From Acidobacteriota bacterium (lineage in GTDB: Bacteria > Acidobacteriota > Blastocatellia > Pyrinomonadales > Pyrinomonadaceae), in the NCBI GenBank assembly GCA_023391155.1, contig JAEWBM010000076.1:1-13712 (forward strand): DNA of 13,712 bases. The letters are read 5' to 3'. The notes under the pieces are model-generated. The model was not told the DNA's origin. It was given only the letters and a program-made list of their open reading frames with translations, and searched no databases. Both the position numbers and the translations under genes were made by a program. Below are positions 1 to 7,459 of the stretch, piece after piece (positions within the stretch are counted from its first letter, which is position 1; the number at the start of each line of letters is the position of its first letter).

Positions 1-942
1 AACTGGAAAACGGTCCGCAAGGGCGACGACGCCTTTCCGGATGTGACCGATTATCCGAAGCATGCATCGTGCATCAACTGCCACCGTCAGCAGTTCTTCC
101 GCGGGTCTCCGCCGGCGATCTGTTCGATATGTCACACGAATCCGGGCCCGCGAAATAGTGCGAGGCACCCGTTCCCGAATCCGCGAGAGATATTTGACGA
201 GAGCCCGAAGGGGGCCGGTGCGACATCGGCATTCAATATTCATTTCTCGCATGACCTGCATGTGGATATGATCGCCGAGGGTTGGCGGCGGCCGCAGGGG
301 TTCATCAATGCTGCCTGGAGCGCGACGGGGGCGCGAAACGAAGAGAGCTGTGCCGTCTGTCATCAGACGATCGATCCGCAGGGCGACGGCGACGAAGAAT
401 ATTTTACGGCACCCCCGGCCGATATCGGCGATGCCTTATGGCTGAAGAAGGGGACTTTCAAATCGTCACCGACCAGCCATGCTACGTGCTTTACGTGCCA
501 CTCGGTCGAAAGCGGAATGGAACCGGCGCCGACAAATTGCGCTGCCTGTCACAAACCGAAAGAGAAATTCGAACCCGATTACGATCCGGAACTCGCCGCG
601 AGGATCGGTGTGCGGCGGCGGGCCATGCTCGATGCCTGGCGGTCGCGAACTTCCTCGGGAACGTTTCGCCATGAATTTTTCAGCCATGCGGAGATGAGCT
701 GTGCAGATTGCCACAACACGTCGGCGATAACCGAGGGTCAGGCAACGCGGAAAGTGGCGGTGGCCTCGTGCAGCAATTGCCACATCACGGCAACTTCCGA
801 TGACGGCGGGATCTTGAACTTTGAGATCGACAGCCGAAAGGCAGATGCGGGTTTTCAATGTACAAAGTGCCACGTCACATACGGCAAGCGGCCGATCCCG
901 GAATCGCATTTGAAAGCGGTTGCGGCGATGGCCGGGAACTGA
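1..942 (+). CDS. Multiheme cytochrome c, at least 8 hemes (5' end outside window)
   Basis: The reading frame is open from the first base (N-W-K-T-V-R-K...), so the gene starts upstream and the GTG at 43 is not a convincing start. Eight CxxCH heme-attachment motifs are visible in order: CINCH, CSICH, CAVCH, CFTCH, CAACH, CADCH, CSNCH and CTKCH. Additional histidines (for example in FSHDLH and FSHAEM) could act as distal axial ligands. There is little other recognisable fold, as is usual for periplasmic multiheme electron carriers. The signal peptide is not visible. The TGA stop lies 10 bases before the next cytochrome gene, so the two are very probably cotranscribed. Its role is inferred to be periplasmic electron transfer in the same respiratory chain as its neighbours; the redox partner is unknown. 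Confidence 0.9.
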   Translation, partial: NWKTVRKGDDAFPDVTDYPKHASCINCHRQQFFRGSPPAICSICHTNPGPRNSARHPFPNPREIFDESPKGAGATSAFNIHFSHDLHVDMIAEGWRRPQGFINAAWSATGARNEESCAVCHQTIDPQGDGDEEYFTAPPADIGDALWLKKGTFKSSPTSHATCFTCHSVESGMEPAPTNCAACHKPKEKFEPDYDPELAARIGVRRRAMLDAWRSRTSSGTFRHEFFSHAEMSCADCHNTSAITEGQATRKVAVASCSNCHITATSDDGGILNFEIDSRKADAGFQCTKCHVTYGKRPIPESHLKAVAAMAGN

Positions 943-952
943 TCGACACATA

Positions 953-1837
953 ATGGCTTCTGAACGCCAAATGAATAACCGCGGGCCGACGCTGAACCAC
1001 CTCAAACTGGGCGTGATATGCGTCGCGGTCGTGGTTGTCTCCGCCTATTTTGCCGCATGCGGTTCAGACCCGCCCGCGCCCGAGGTGACGGAGACCGTTC
1101 CGGAGGCGACGCCGGCCGAGGTAAGTTTCAACTTTCCCGACAAGGACTATTCGAAATTCGACCACTCGAGCGAGCAGCATGTCCGGCTGCCGTGTTTGCT
1201 CTGCCACACGCGAGAGGACAACGCTGCCTCGATGAAGTTTTCGGGGCACGTCCCGTGCGCTAGCTGTCACAAGGAGCATTTTGAACAGAAGGACCACGCC
1301 ATCTGTTCCGTTTGCCACACCGACGCTGAGCAGGGGGCGGAGCTAAAAGCGTTTCCGACGCTCGCTTCGTTCAGCACGAAATTCGATCACGCCGTGCACT
1401 TGGGGGCGGCGAACTGTGCCGATTGCCACCGTCCGGCCGCACGCGGTGCCAGCTTTTCAGCACCGACGCGTTCAAATGCTCATTCAACGTGTTTCCAATG
1501 CCACCAGCCGGATGCGAAGACCGAGTCAGGAGCCGACCTTGCCTCCTGCAGCACGTGCCATGAACCCGGGCAGCCCGGGCCCCGACGCGGCGGCGTAGCG
1601 ACGATGCCCGCTAGTTTTTCACATTCGGCACACTCCCGTGTCGGCTGTGCGTCGTGCCACACCGTTCTCAAAGAAATGCCCCGCGGCCGGCAGGTAACCG
1701 AACCTCGGGCAGTGATGCACTTTGCCTCAGGCCGGGGAAACAATTGTGCCACGTGCCACAACGGCCGCCGGGCTTTCGGCGGAGAGGATTTTGCAAATTG
1801 TAAACGCTGTCACACAGGCGGCAGTTTTGATTTTTGA
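953..1837 (+). CDS. Nonaheme cytochrome c, probable lipoprotein
   Basis: This protein of about 294 aa has nine CxxCH motifs: CLLCH, CASCH, CSVCH, CADCH, CFQCH, CSTCH, CASCH, CATCH and CKRCH. The spaced histidines before several motifs (FDHSS, FDHAVH, FSHSAH) resemble the cytochrome c3/c7 pattern of bis-histidine hemes. The N terminus has a basic stretch, a hydrophobic segment (GVICVAVVVVSAYFA) and then AAC-GSD, a plausible lipobox with Cys36, followed by a Pro/Glu/Thr-rich linker. It could therefore be anchored in a membrane by lipid; a simple N-terminal anchor is the alternative. ATG 953 was chosen because it follows the upstream stop by 10 bases. ATG 971 is equally possible and neither has a strong ribosome site. 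The TTG at 920 would overlap the preceding gene and is less likely. Confidence 0.88.
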   Translation: MASERQMNNRGPTLNHLKLGVICVAVVVVSAYFAACGSDPPAPEVTETVPEATPAEVSFNFPDKDYSKFDHSSEQHVRLPCLLCHTREDNAASMKFSGHVPCASCHKEHFEQKDHAICSVCHTDAEQGAELKAFPTLASFSTKFDHAVHLGAANCADCHRPAARGASFSAPTRSNAHSTCFQCHQPDAKTESGADLASCSTCHEPGQPGPRRGGVATMPASFSHSAHSRVGCASCHTVLKEMPRGRQVTEPRAVMHFASGRGNNCATCHNGRRAFGGEDFANCKRCHTGGSFDF

Positions 1838-1842
1838 CAAAG

Positions 1843-1858
1843 CGCGTAAATTTTCGCG
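1843..1858. promoter_or_regulatory. Candidate sigma-54 activator site (16-bp near-perfect palindrome)
   Basis: CGCGTAAATTTTCGCG is self-complementary except for one central T/T pair. Its centre is 95 bp upstream of the GC of the -24/-12 element at 1932-1947, a typical distance for an NtrC-type enhancer-binding protein. A similar palindrome (9831-9846) sits at the same distance from the second sigma-54 promoter. An overlapping, less perfect inverted repeat (1851-1858 with 1862-1869) follows it. The function is inferred. Confidence 0.5.
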
Positions 1859-1931
1859 AATCGCGGAAACTCTCGCATAATCGGAGGATCGCAGCGAGCT
1901 GTTTAGCTCCTGTTTTTATGGGTTTCGCAAC

Positions 1932-1947
1932 GGGCACGCCTATTGCA
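1932..1947 (+). promoter_or_regulatory. Sigma-54 (RpoN) -24/-12 promoter for the monoheme/NapC genes
   Basis: The sequence GGGCACGCCTATTGCA carries GG (1933-1934), exactly ten bases, then GC (1945-1946). It matches the consensus TGGCACG-N4-TTGCA at every position except the first T. The predicted start of transcription is near 1958, about 50 bases before the ATG at 2008. The site lies in the 170-bp non-coding gap between two cytochrome genes and points towards the downstream pair. Confidence 0.75.
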
Positions 1948-2007
1948 TTTGAAGCACTTTGACGGCCGTGCACTGATCGGCCGCATCTTAGACGGGAAGT
2001 GGCTATT

Positions 2008-2346
2008 ATGAACACCCATAGGATCAAGCTCTTTGCGATAACACTCTTTGCTGCCGCGGCGATCTTCGCCGGCGGAGCGCGTACCGAGATGGCGGCCAAT
2101 GCGGAACCCGCAATGCCGGACGACATCGATGCGTTCTATAAGGCCAAGTGCGCTATGTGCCACGGCCCGAAGGCAGCAAAGGCATTCGATACGGAACTGT
2201 CGGACGCAGAACATGTGGCTGCGATCCTCGACGGTAAGAAAGGCGAGAAACCGCCTCATATGCCCGCCTTTAAGGATAAGGGCGTTGATGAGGCAAAGGC
2301 CCAGGCTCTGGTAACGCACATGCGTCAGCTCAGAGCAGCAGAATAA
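2008..2346 (+). CDS. Small monoheme class I cytochrome c
   Basis: This is a 112-aa exported cytochrome. The N terminus MNTHRIKLFAITLFAAAAIF is a standard signal peptide, probably cleaved near ANA-EPA. The mature part has one heme motif (AKCAMCHGPKA) and a downstream HMPAF that supplies the likely methionine ligand, followed by a C-terminal helix (VDEAKAQALVTHMRQL). These are the hallmarks of the small soluble cytochrome c family, which shuttles single electrons in the periplasm. ATG 2008 is preferred over GTG 1999 because GGGAAG at 1994-1999 lies at ideal distance. The gene follows a sigma-54-type promoter and is followed after 193 bases by the NapC-type gene. It could carry electrons between the inner-membrane and outer-membrane multiheme proteins. 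Confidence 0.92.
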   Translation: MNTHRIKLFAITLFAAAAIFAGGARTEMAANAEPAMPDDIDAFYKAKCAMCHGPKAAKAFDTELSDAEHVAAILDGKKGEKPPHMPAFKDKGVDEAKAQALVTHMRQLRAAE

Positions 2347-2426
2347 AGATCTCTCGGACGGGCTCGATCCCCTCCTGAGCCGCGATCCGAAAGTAGAACG
2401 GCAGTGACCTAAGAGGTCCGGCCCTT

Positions 2427-2482
2427 CAACCGGTTGACCGGTGTCCGCACTCGCTCTCCTCGAGAGTGTTTTGGACACCGGT
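2427..2482. repeat. Palindrome plus long hairpin in the gap before the NapC-type gene
   Basis: A perfect 10-bp palindrome, CAACCGGTTG (2427-2436), is followed directly by a hairpin with arms ACCGGTGTCC (2437-2446) and GGACACCGGT (2473-2482). A second inner stem is formed by CTCTC (2454-2458) and GAGAG (2462-2466). Only a short T run follows (GGTTTTCC), so it is a weak intrinsic terminator at best. It may act as an attenuator, an RNA-stability element or a processing structure that sets different levels of the monoheme and NapC-type proteins. Confidence 0.55.
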
Positions 2483-2539
2483 TTTCCGGCATTCGCGCTT
2501 TTGCTATCCCTTTTTTCTCCGTCAGAGGAGCGGCCTACT

Positions 2540-4168
2540 ATGGAAAACGAAAAAGAAACTCAGGAACCGTCGCCGGAACCGTCTGAGCCGGCGACCGAAC
2601 CGGTTGTTGAAAAGGCCCCAAGCCTTTTCAGAAACTTCGTCAGCTTCGCCGGCATCGCCATCATGGTGGCCAGCCTGACGAGCATCGGTCTTCTGGTGCT
2701 GATCGAACTTTCAGGCTCGTCCGATAATCCCTACACGGTCCTGGTCACATATATCCTGCTCCCGGGCGTGATGCTCTTCGGCCTCGCGATCGCCGTGATC
2801 GGTGCTCTGCTCGAGCGCCGCCGCAGGAGGAAAGACCCCGGATCGCCGATCAAGCCGTACCCTATCGTAGATCTGAACGACCCGGCCCGCCGGCGTGCCC
2901 TTTTGCTATTGATCGCGGGCGGATTTTTCTTTCTTTTCATTAGTGCCTTCGGCAGCTATCGGGCATTCGAATATACAGAATCGGTCTCTTTCTGCGGCCA
3001 GCAATGCCACACGGTGATGGAACCGGAATTCGTGACGTTCAATGCCGCTCCCCACGCGAGCATTCACTGCGTCGATTGCCACGTGGGCGGCGGTCCTGAG
3101 TGGTACGTCAGATCGAAGTTTAACGGCATGCGTCAGCTTTATGCCGTCGCATTCAACACTTTTGAACGGCCGATCCATACGCCGATCCACAACATGCGCA
3201 AGGCGAACGAGACCTGTGCGAAGTGCCACAAACCAGATCTTTATCACGGTGAAAAGCTTAGGGTTTTTGAACATTTCGGTTTCGACGAACAGAATTCGCT
3301 TCGTCAGATACGAATGCTGATGAAAGTGGGCGGCGGGGACCCGGCAAGCGGCCCGGTCGGCGGCATCCATTGGCACATGAACCTGAACAACCAGATCGAG
3401 TACATTGCCACGGACGAAAGGCGGCAAAACATTCCGTGGGTGCGAATGCGGAACGCGAACGGCGAAGTGACCGAATACGTCGCACAGAATGCATCGATCT
3501 CACAGGAACAGATCGAGGGCACCGAAAAAAGGGTGATGGATTGCATCGATTGTCACAACCGGCCGACGCACAGATTCCTCTCGCCAAACCGGGCCGTTGA
3601 CCAATCGCTTGCCGCGAACCGGATCGACCGCGGGCTGCCGTTCATTAAGGCTAAAGCGGTGGAGGCCCTTTCAGGGGATTATTCGACATCGGAAGAGGCA
3701 GTGAGCCGTATCGGTGAATTCCTGGCGAATTACTATCAGACTCAGCATGCGGATATTTACAGCAACCACCGCGGTGCCGTTGATGCGGCGGTGGCAGAGG
3801 TCCAAAACATCTACCGTACCTACTTCTTCCCGGAGATGAAGACGAATTGGACAAGCCACATCGACAATATCGGCCACTTCAACGCACAGGGCTGCTTCCG
3901 CTGCCATGACGGGCAGCATCGCAGCAAAGAGGGCAAGGTGATCAGGAACGACTGTGCCATCTGCCATACTACGCTCGACCAGACCTTTGCGGGGCAAACA
4001 TTTACACCGCCCGAGGGGCGGTTCCGCCACCCGGTGGACCTCGGCGACCGCAATACCTGGCAGTGTGCCGCGTGCCACAAGGGCGATGCGTCATTCAAGC
4101 ACCCGCTCGATCTCGGCGACATCTCGCGGTTCCAATGTGCGGAATGCCATAAAGGCCAGGGCCTTTAA
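2540..4168 (+). CDS. NapC/NirT-family membrane cytochrome c, octaheme
   Basis: This 542-aa protein has a cytoplasmic Pro/Glu-rich N terminus and three predicted membrane helices (about residues 35-57, 64-91 and 120-141), then a large periplasmic heme domain. The first heme site is CGQQCH (residues 152-157, a CX3CH variant) followed by TVMEPE, matching the first-heme region of NapC/NrfH-type quinol dehydrogenases. Seven CxxCH motifs follow: CVDCH, CAKCH, CIDCH, CFRCH, CAICH, CAACH and CAECH. The last two lie in a tandem C-terminal repeat (HPVDLGD...CAACHKG / HPLDLGD...CAECHKG). It probably takes electrons from membrane quinol, or returns them, and exchanges them with periplasmic cytochromes. 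ATG 2540 is chosen for the GAGGAG at 2525-2530; the upstream GTG at 2441 lies inside a hairpin. Family members usually have one membrane helix and four hemes, so this is an enlarged form. Confidence 0.9.
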   Translation: MENEKETQEPSPEPSEPATEPVVEKAPSLFRNFVSFAGIAIMVASLTSIGLLVLIELSGSSDNPYTVLVTYILLPGVMLFGLAIAVIGALLERRRRRKDPGSPIKPYPIVDLNDPARRRALLLLIAGGFFFLFISAFGSYRAFEYTESVSFCGQQCHTVMEPEFVTFNAAPHASIHCVDCHVGGGPEWYVRSKFNGMRQLYAVAFNTFERPIHTPIHNMRKANETCAKCHKPDLYHGEKLRVFEHFGFDEQNSLRQIRMLMKVGGGDPASGPVGGIHWHMNLNNQIEYIATDERRQNIPWVRMRNANGEVTEYVAQNASISQEQIEGTEKRVMDCIDCHNRPTHRFLSPNRAVDQSLAANRIDRGLPFIKAKAVEALSGDYSTSEEAVSRIGEFLANYYQTQHADIYSNHRGAVDAAVAEVQNIYRTYFFPEMKTNWTSHIDNIGHFNAQGCFRCHDGQHRSKEGKVIRNDCAICHTTLDQTFAGQTFTPPEGRFRHPVDLGDRNTWQCAACHKGDASFKHPLDLGDISRFQCAECHKGQGL

Positions 4169-4187
4169 GATAATAAGCCGAACATGA

Positions 4188-4219
4188 AAAGGGCCCGGGC
4201 ATTTACGCCGGGGCCCTTT
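4188..4219. terminator. Bidirectional intrinsic terminator between convergent genes
   Basis: The arms AAAGGGCCC (4188-4196) and GGGCCCTTT (4211-4219) pair perfectly, and three further pairs extend the stem after one mismatch. T-rich tails follow on both strands (TTTGCTTTT on +, CCCTTTT on -). It lies 19 bases after the NapC-type stop and 20 bases before the porin stop, serving both. Confidence 0.85.
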
Positions 4220-4239
4220 GCTTTTGCGATCGGGTTTAC

Positions 4240-6312
4240 CTATCGGTCCTTGCTGCTTCCGAAATAGATGCGGAGTGATGTATACGGCAGATGGGCGTTG
4301 TAGTTTTGCGGAGGAATTCCGTACTGCACTTGCTGAGGCATCAACTCTTTGTAGTCAAAATATTGATAACCGACGCTCCAGTCGAGATACCGATTGATGC
4401 GGAAAGTGCCCCGCACCTCCGGCATTTTGAAGTCGATCGGATAGCCGCTCAAGATCAGGGGTGAATTAAGCGGGGGTATTACCTCGTCTTCGGTAGCGGT
4501 GTCCTTGTTCCATCGATAGCTGCCGAAGATGCTCACACGGTTGTGGGGGCGGAAGAAGCCGTCGATAAAGAAATAATTGTCACGAACCAGATAGCGGCTC
4601 AGCCCGGGCGTTGCCGGCCCGCCGAGCGGGATCAGCACCGACACCTCGCTGGTCAGCCAGTGGTAATCATAGCCGCCGGTGAGGCTTACCTCGCTGACGG
4701 GGTTCCAATCAATCGAGCTCGAAAAGATACGGCTCCTAACTTCGGTGACGAACGAAGCGGTCGGGGCCGTAACGCTCTGACCGGGGTTGTCATTGTCCTT
4801 CGTGATGAACGACATGTTGACGGCGAACTTATCGAAGTTGGCTCGGGTGCGGACGCGGAAATTCACGAACTCATAATTTGCCAGACGCGTGAAGACGTTG
4901 TCGGCCTTACCGGCCTCGATGTCGGCGAACACCGTCCAATTGCTTGTCGGCTTAAACCTGGTCCCGGCAATGAAGCTGTTGGTCGAGTTCTCAGCCTCTT
5001 CGGGAACGATCACCGGAAATGGAGCGCCGAAATCGACAGTCGCGTGGCCGAGAGAGACCGTACGGTGTGAATAACGCCATCCGAGATTGATACCGAAACG
5101 GTTGTTGACCTGGTAGTCGCCCTCAAGGGTGTTCGTATAGCGTCGGTACCGCGTTGATGTGTAGTTGACCTCGTTGGTCGTCGAACCCGGCGTTCCCACG
5201 AACTGATATAAACTGCCGCTATTAATATTGAATCCGTCAAAGTTGAAAGTATTTGAGATGCGGAATTTGTCGGCGATACGCCAGGTAAAGCCCAGATCGG
5301 CACGCGTCTGCAAACGCTTCGCATCGCCTACAGAGCTATAAACATCAGTTACTTGGACATTTGTTGCGTTCCGATAGACCATCGTCTCGGCAAAATTAAA
5401 ATCGTTGGACACGACCGAGTGCACGACCTTGCCGGTCACGTCGAATACATCCGCGAACGTACGTTGAACACTGAAAACCCCGAAGTGGGTGTCGCCGTCT
5501 ATCGGGTTCGCACGGTTCAGCGATTCGATGGCAAAGTTATTTGTCGTCACATCGCCGGGCTCGTTCAGTGCGGAATACAATGTCCGGTCGCGGAACGTCC
5601 GGAAACCATAAGTTCCGGAAAGGTTGAAGCCGAACACCTTGACATCCGAGCCAAGCCGAAAATCGTGGGCCTTAAAATCGATGTCTTGAAAGACCGGGTA
5701 AACGTCGCCTCGCGAAATACGGGTGGAGGTGGTTCCGGTCCCGTCCGCTACGTTAAATGAGTATCCGACGCGGAAGCGGTAGTTGGGATTCTGCGGCAGG
5801 AGGGTCAGATCAAAGTCGCCGAAGTTTCTCGCGCGGTCGGCATTGTGAAGGTTGCGAAGATCGTTGCCTACGGCGTGCGTCGCGACATCGTTGAAATATG
5901 CCACCCTGCGGACGTTCGCATCGAAGCGGTACGCTCCGAGCCGTTCCATGCCCAGGCGAAGAAATCCACTCGGATCGGCGCCCCAGCCCGAGCCAAGTAA
6001 GGTTATGGAGTCAAAAACCTTACCGCCTTCCTCGCTGTTGTCCTCGATCGTTAGGCCGGAATCGAAGATGCGAAATCCGTTTCGATAGTTCAGGTCGCTT
6101 CTGAACTTATTTTCATCGCCATTTACATCAACCCACCTGGCGCCGATCTCGGTGCTGCCCTTTACGGTAAACCTTTCTTCCGGCGTCGGGGTCGGGGTTT
6201 GGCCGGCGGCAGATGCGGCGAATGCCAAAGCCGTTACCCCGGCAGCGAAAAAGCTCGCCCGGCGGCCGCGGAGATTCTTTAATAGAGCGTCTTTTATTTT
6301 TTCGGAGTTCAT
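4240..6312 (-). CDS. MtrB/PioB-family decaheme-associated outer-membrane porin
   Basis: This 690-aa protein has an N-terminal signal peptide (basic region then FFAAGVTALAFAASAAG), a Thr/Pro linker, and a long series of amphipathic strands rich in Y, F, N, G and R, typical of a large outer-membrane beta-barrel. The C-terminal strand NAHLPYTSLRIYF matches the closing strand style of MtrB/PioB proteins (known family pattern: A-H-x-x-x-x-S-L-x-Y-x-F), with a short SSKDR tail. The length is close to that of MtrB. In this family the barrel sheathes a decaheme cytochrome to move electrons across the outer membrane. The gene starts 13 bases after the decaheme gene, with AGGGGG at good distance before ATG 6312, so the two form an operon as mtrA-mtrB and pioA-pioB do. 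No CXXC motif is present near the N terminus, unlike Shewanella MtrB. Confidence 0.9.
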   Translation of the reverse strand: MNSEKIKDALLKNLRGRRASFFAAGVTALAFAASAAGQTPTPTPEERFTVKGSTEIGARWVDVNGDENKFRSDLNYRNGFRIFDSGLTIEDNSEEGGKVFDSITLLGSGWGADPSGFLRLGMERLGAYRFDANVRRVAYFNDVATHAVGNDLRNLHNADRARNFGDFDLTLLPQNPNYRFRVGYSFNVADGTGTTSTRISRGDVYPVFQDIDFKAHDFRLGSDVKVFGFNLSGTYGFRTFRDRTLYSALNEPGDVTTNNFAIESLNRANPIDGDTHFGVFSVQRTFADVFDVTGKVVHSVVSNDFNFAETMVYRNATNVQVTDVYSSVGDAKRLQTRADLGFTWRIADKFRISNTFNFDGFNINSGSLYQFVGTPGSTTNEVNYTSTRYRRYTNTLEGDYQVNNRFGINLGWRYSHRTVSLGHATVDFGAPFPVIVPEEAENSTNSFIAGTRFKPTSNWTVFADIEAGKADNVFTRLANYEFVNFRVRTRANFDKFAVNMSFITKDNDNPGQSVTAPTASFVTEVRSRIFSSSIDWNPVSEVSLTGGYDYHWLTSEVSVLIPLGGPATPGLSRYLVRDNYFFIDGFFRPHNRVSIFGSYRWNKDTATEDEVIPPLNSPLILSGYPIDFKMPEVRGTFRINRYLDWSVGYQYFDYKELMPQQVQYGIPPQNYNAHLPYTSLRIYFGSSKDR

Positions 6313-6325
6313 TTTCTATGCCCCC

Positions 6326-7354
6326 TTATCTGAAGAACGCCGGATGGCTGTTCGATCCGTGGATCTGCGAGTGGCACACGGTGCAGTTCTGTGTGCGTAT
6401 GCTGGTCTGCGTATGCGGCCCGGTCGGGATGTTGGGGTCGAGCTCTACGTTAAGAATGTTCGTGTGGCATTCGAGACACATCTGCCTCACGGAGCTTCGC
6501 TTTAGCATCTTCGGATTGTTCGAGCCGTGCGGCGTGTGGCAGGCGGCGCACCCTTCGGTCTTGAGCGGTGCATGCTCGAACGCGAACGGCCCCTGCATCT
6601 CGGTGTGGCACCTTACGCAGGATTGATCACTGCCGAGAGCAAGCCGAGTCTGTTTTTGTTCAAAGCCGCCGTGCGGATTGTGACAGTCGCTACATGTCAT
6701 CGTTCCTTCGAGCACCTTGTGGCGGAACGGTTTTGAGAACTGCGATTTAACTTCCGTGTGGCAGCCGATGCATAGCTGCGGTTCGCCGATTTTGAGCATC
6801 GCTTTATCCGCAAGGCTCGGCCGCTGCATTGCCGCCTCACCGACGAAGGTTATTGAACCGGGTTTGAAGGCAGCCGAGTCGGGTCCGTGAGCCGTGTGGC
6901 AATCCGTACATCCGACGTTGTTACGCCAGTGGTCGCCCCGGCGGAAATTGTTATGGGCCTCTTTGCCCGCGTGGCAGGTGAGGCATGTCTCGGACACCGC
7001 TTTCGGGTCCATGTCCTTAAACACACGGATCTTTGTTATGTCGCCGCCGCCCTCAACGTGCTCGCGGCCGGGGCCGTGGCAAGATTCGCAGCCGACCGCC
7101 TTGCCCTCCCAATCCGCCATGCCTTCAAGTTTGCCGTGCGTCGTTTTAGCGACGCTATCAAATTGAGGTTCGTGGCAGGCCCGGCAAGTCTCGCTTCCGA
7201 CGAAGTCGTCATTGGCCGCCTTTTGGGCAGAGACCGTTGTCGTGATGGGCGAGATGACACCCGCCTGGAACGAGTTCGAAGCAACGACCCATCCGACAAA
7301 AATAAGTGAAAATATTAAAAAGGAAAGCAGTTTGAAGTTTCGCGTGGTTAGCAT
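6326..7354 (-). CDS. DmsE/MtrA/PioA-type decaheme cytochrome c
   Basis: This 342-aa protein has exactly ten CxxCH motifs: CRACH (57-61), CESCH (89-93), CLTCH, CTDCH, CIGCH, CSDCH, CVRCH, CAACH, CLECH and CTVCH (about 324-328). Recurrent CxxCHxPHG segments (CSDCHNPHGG, CAACHTPHGS) are typical of the DmsE/MtrA family. The size and heme number equal those of MtrA. The N terminus is hydrophobic (LLSFLIFSLIFVGWVV) with a possible cleavage site near VSA-Q (43/44). It should form the heme wire inside the neighbouring porin. ATG 7354 is chosen for a near-perfect GGAGGTGAT ribosome site. The 100-base gap upstream contains a Crp-type box and a well-placed -10-like TAAGCT (7417-7422), so it can be transcribed from its own promoter as well as by read-through. 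No outer-surface MtrC-like partner is seen in the window. Confidence 0.93.
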   Translation of the reverse strand: MLTTRNFKLLSFLIFSLIFVGWVVASNSFQAGVISPITTTVSAQKAANDDFVGSETCRACHEPQFDSVAKTTHGKLEGMADWEGKAVGCESCHGPGREHVEGGGDITKIRVFKDMDPKAVSETCLTCHAGKEAHNNFRRGDHWRNNVGCTDCHTAHGPDSAAFKPGSITFVGEAAMQRPSLADKAMLKIGEPQLCIGCHTEVKSQFSKPFRHKVLEGTMTCSDCHNPHGGFEQKQTRLALGSDQSCVRCHTEMQGPFAFEHAPLKTEGCAACHTPHGSNNPKMLKRSSVRQMCLECHTNILNVELDPNIPTGPHTQTSIRTQNCTVCHSQIHGSNSHPAFFR

Positions 7355-7416
7355 CAGATCACCTCCGGCTGAGAAGCGGGTTGCCAAGCGATACCCTGTT
7401 CGGTGAACCCGCGTAA

Positions 7417-7422
7417 AGCTTA
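7417..7422 (-). promoter_or_regulatory. -10-like element for the decaheme/porin pair
   Basis: TAAGCT on the - strand occupies -12 to -7 if the Crp-type box centred at 7451.5 is placed at -41.5 (start near 7410). That is the classical class II activator geometry. The match to TATAAT is partial (T, A and the final T), so support comes mainly from spacing. Confidence 0.4.
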
Positions 7423-7443
7423 TTCCGCTCTACGATTTGCGAA

Positions 7444-7459
7444 TGTGATAAGTGTCACA
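7444..7459. promoter_or_regulatory. Crp/Fnr-type operator before the decaheme gene
   Basis: TGTGATAAGTGTCACA is a perfect TGTGA-N6-TCACA palindrome, the CRP consensus. It lies about 97 bases before the decaheme start and overlaps the TGA stop of the preceding gene. The Crp/Fnr protein at 8022-8762 has a CRP-like recognition helix, so it is the obvious candidate to bind here. Confidence 0.72.

Noticed and set aside
1245..1258. GGCACGTCCCGTGC, a GG-N10-GC match to sigma-54
   Set aside because: It lies inside the coding region of the nonaheme cytochrome, has GTGC instead of TTGC, and no gene starts shortly downstream.
1834..1839. TTGACA as a -35 element
   Set aside because: It overlaps the stop of the nonaheme gene and there is no acceptable -10 at 16-18 bases; the CATAAT at 1876 is too far.
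2441..2539. GTG 2441 as the start of the NapC-type gene (33 extra residues)
   Set aside because: The extension is encoded by a perfect hairpin and has no ribosome site, whereas ATG 2540 follows GAGGAG at ideal distance.
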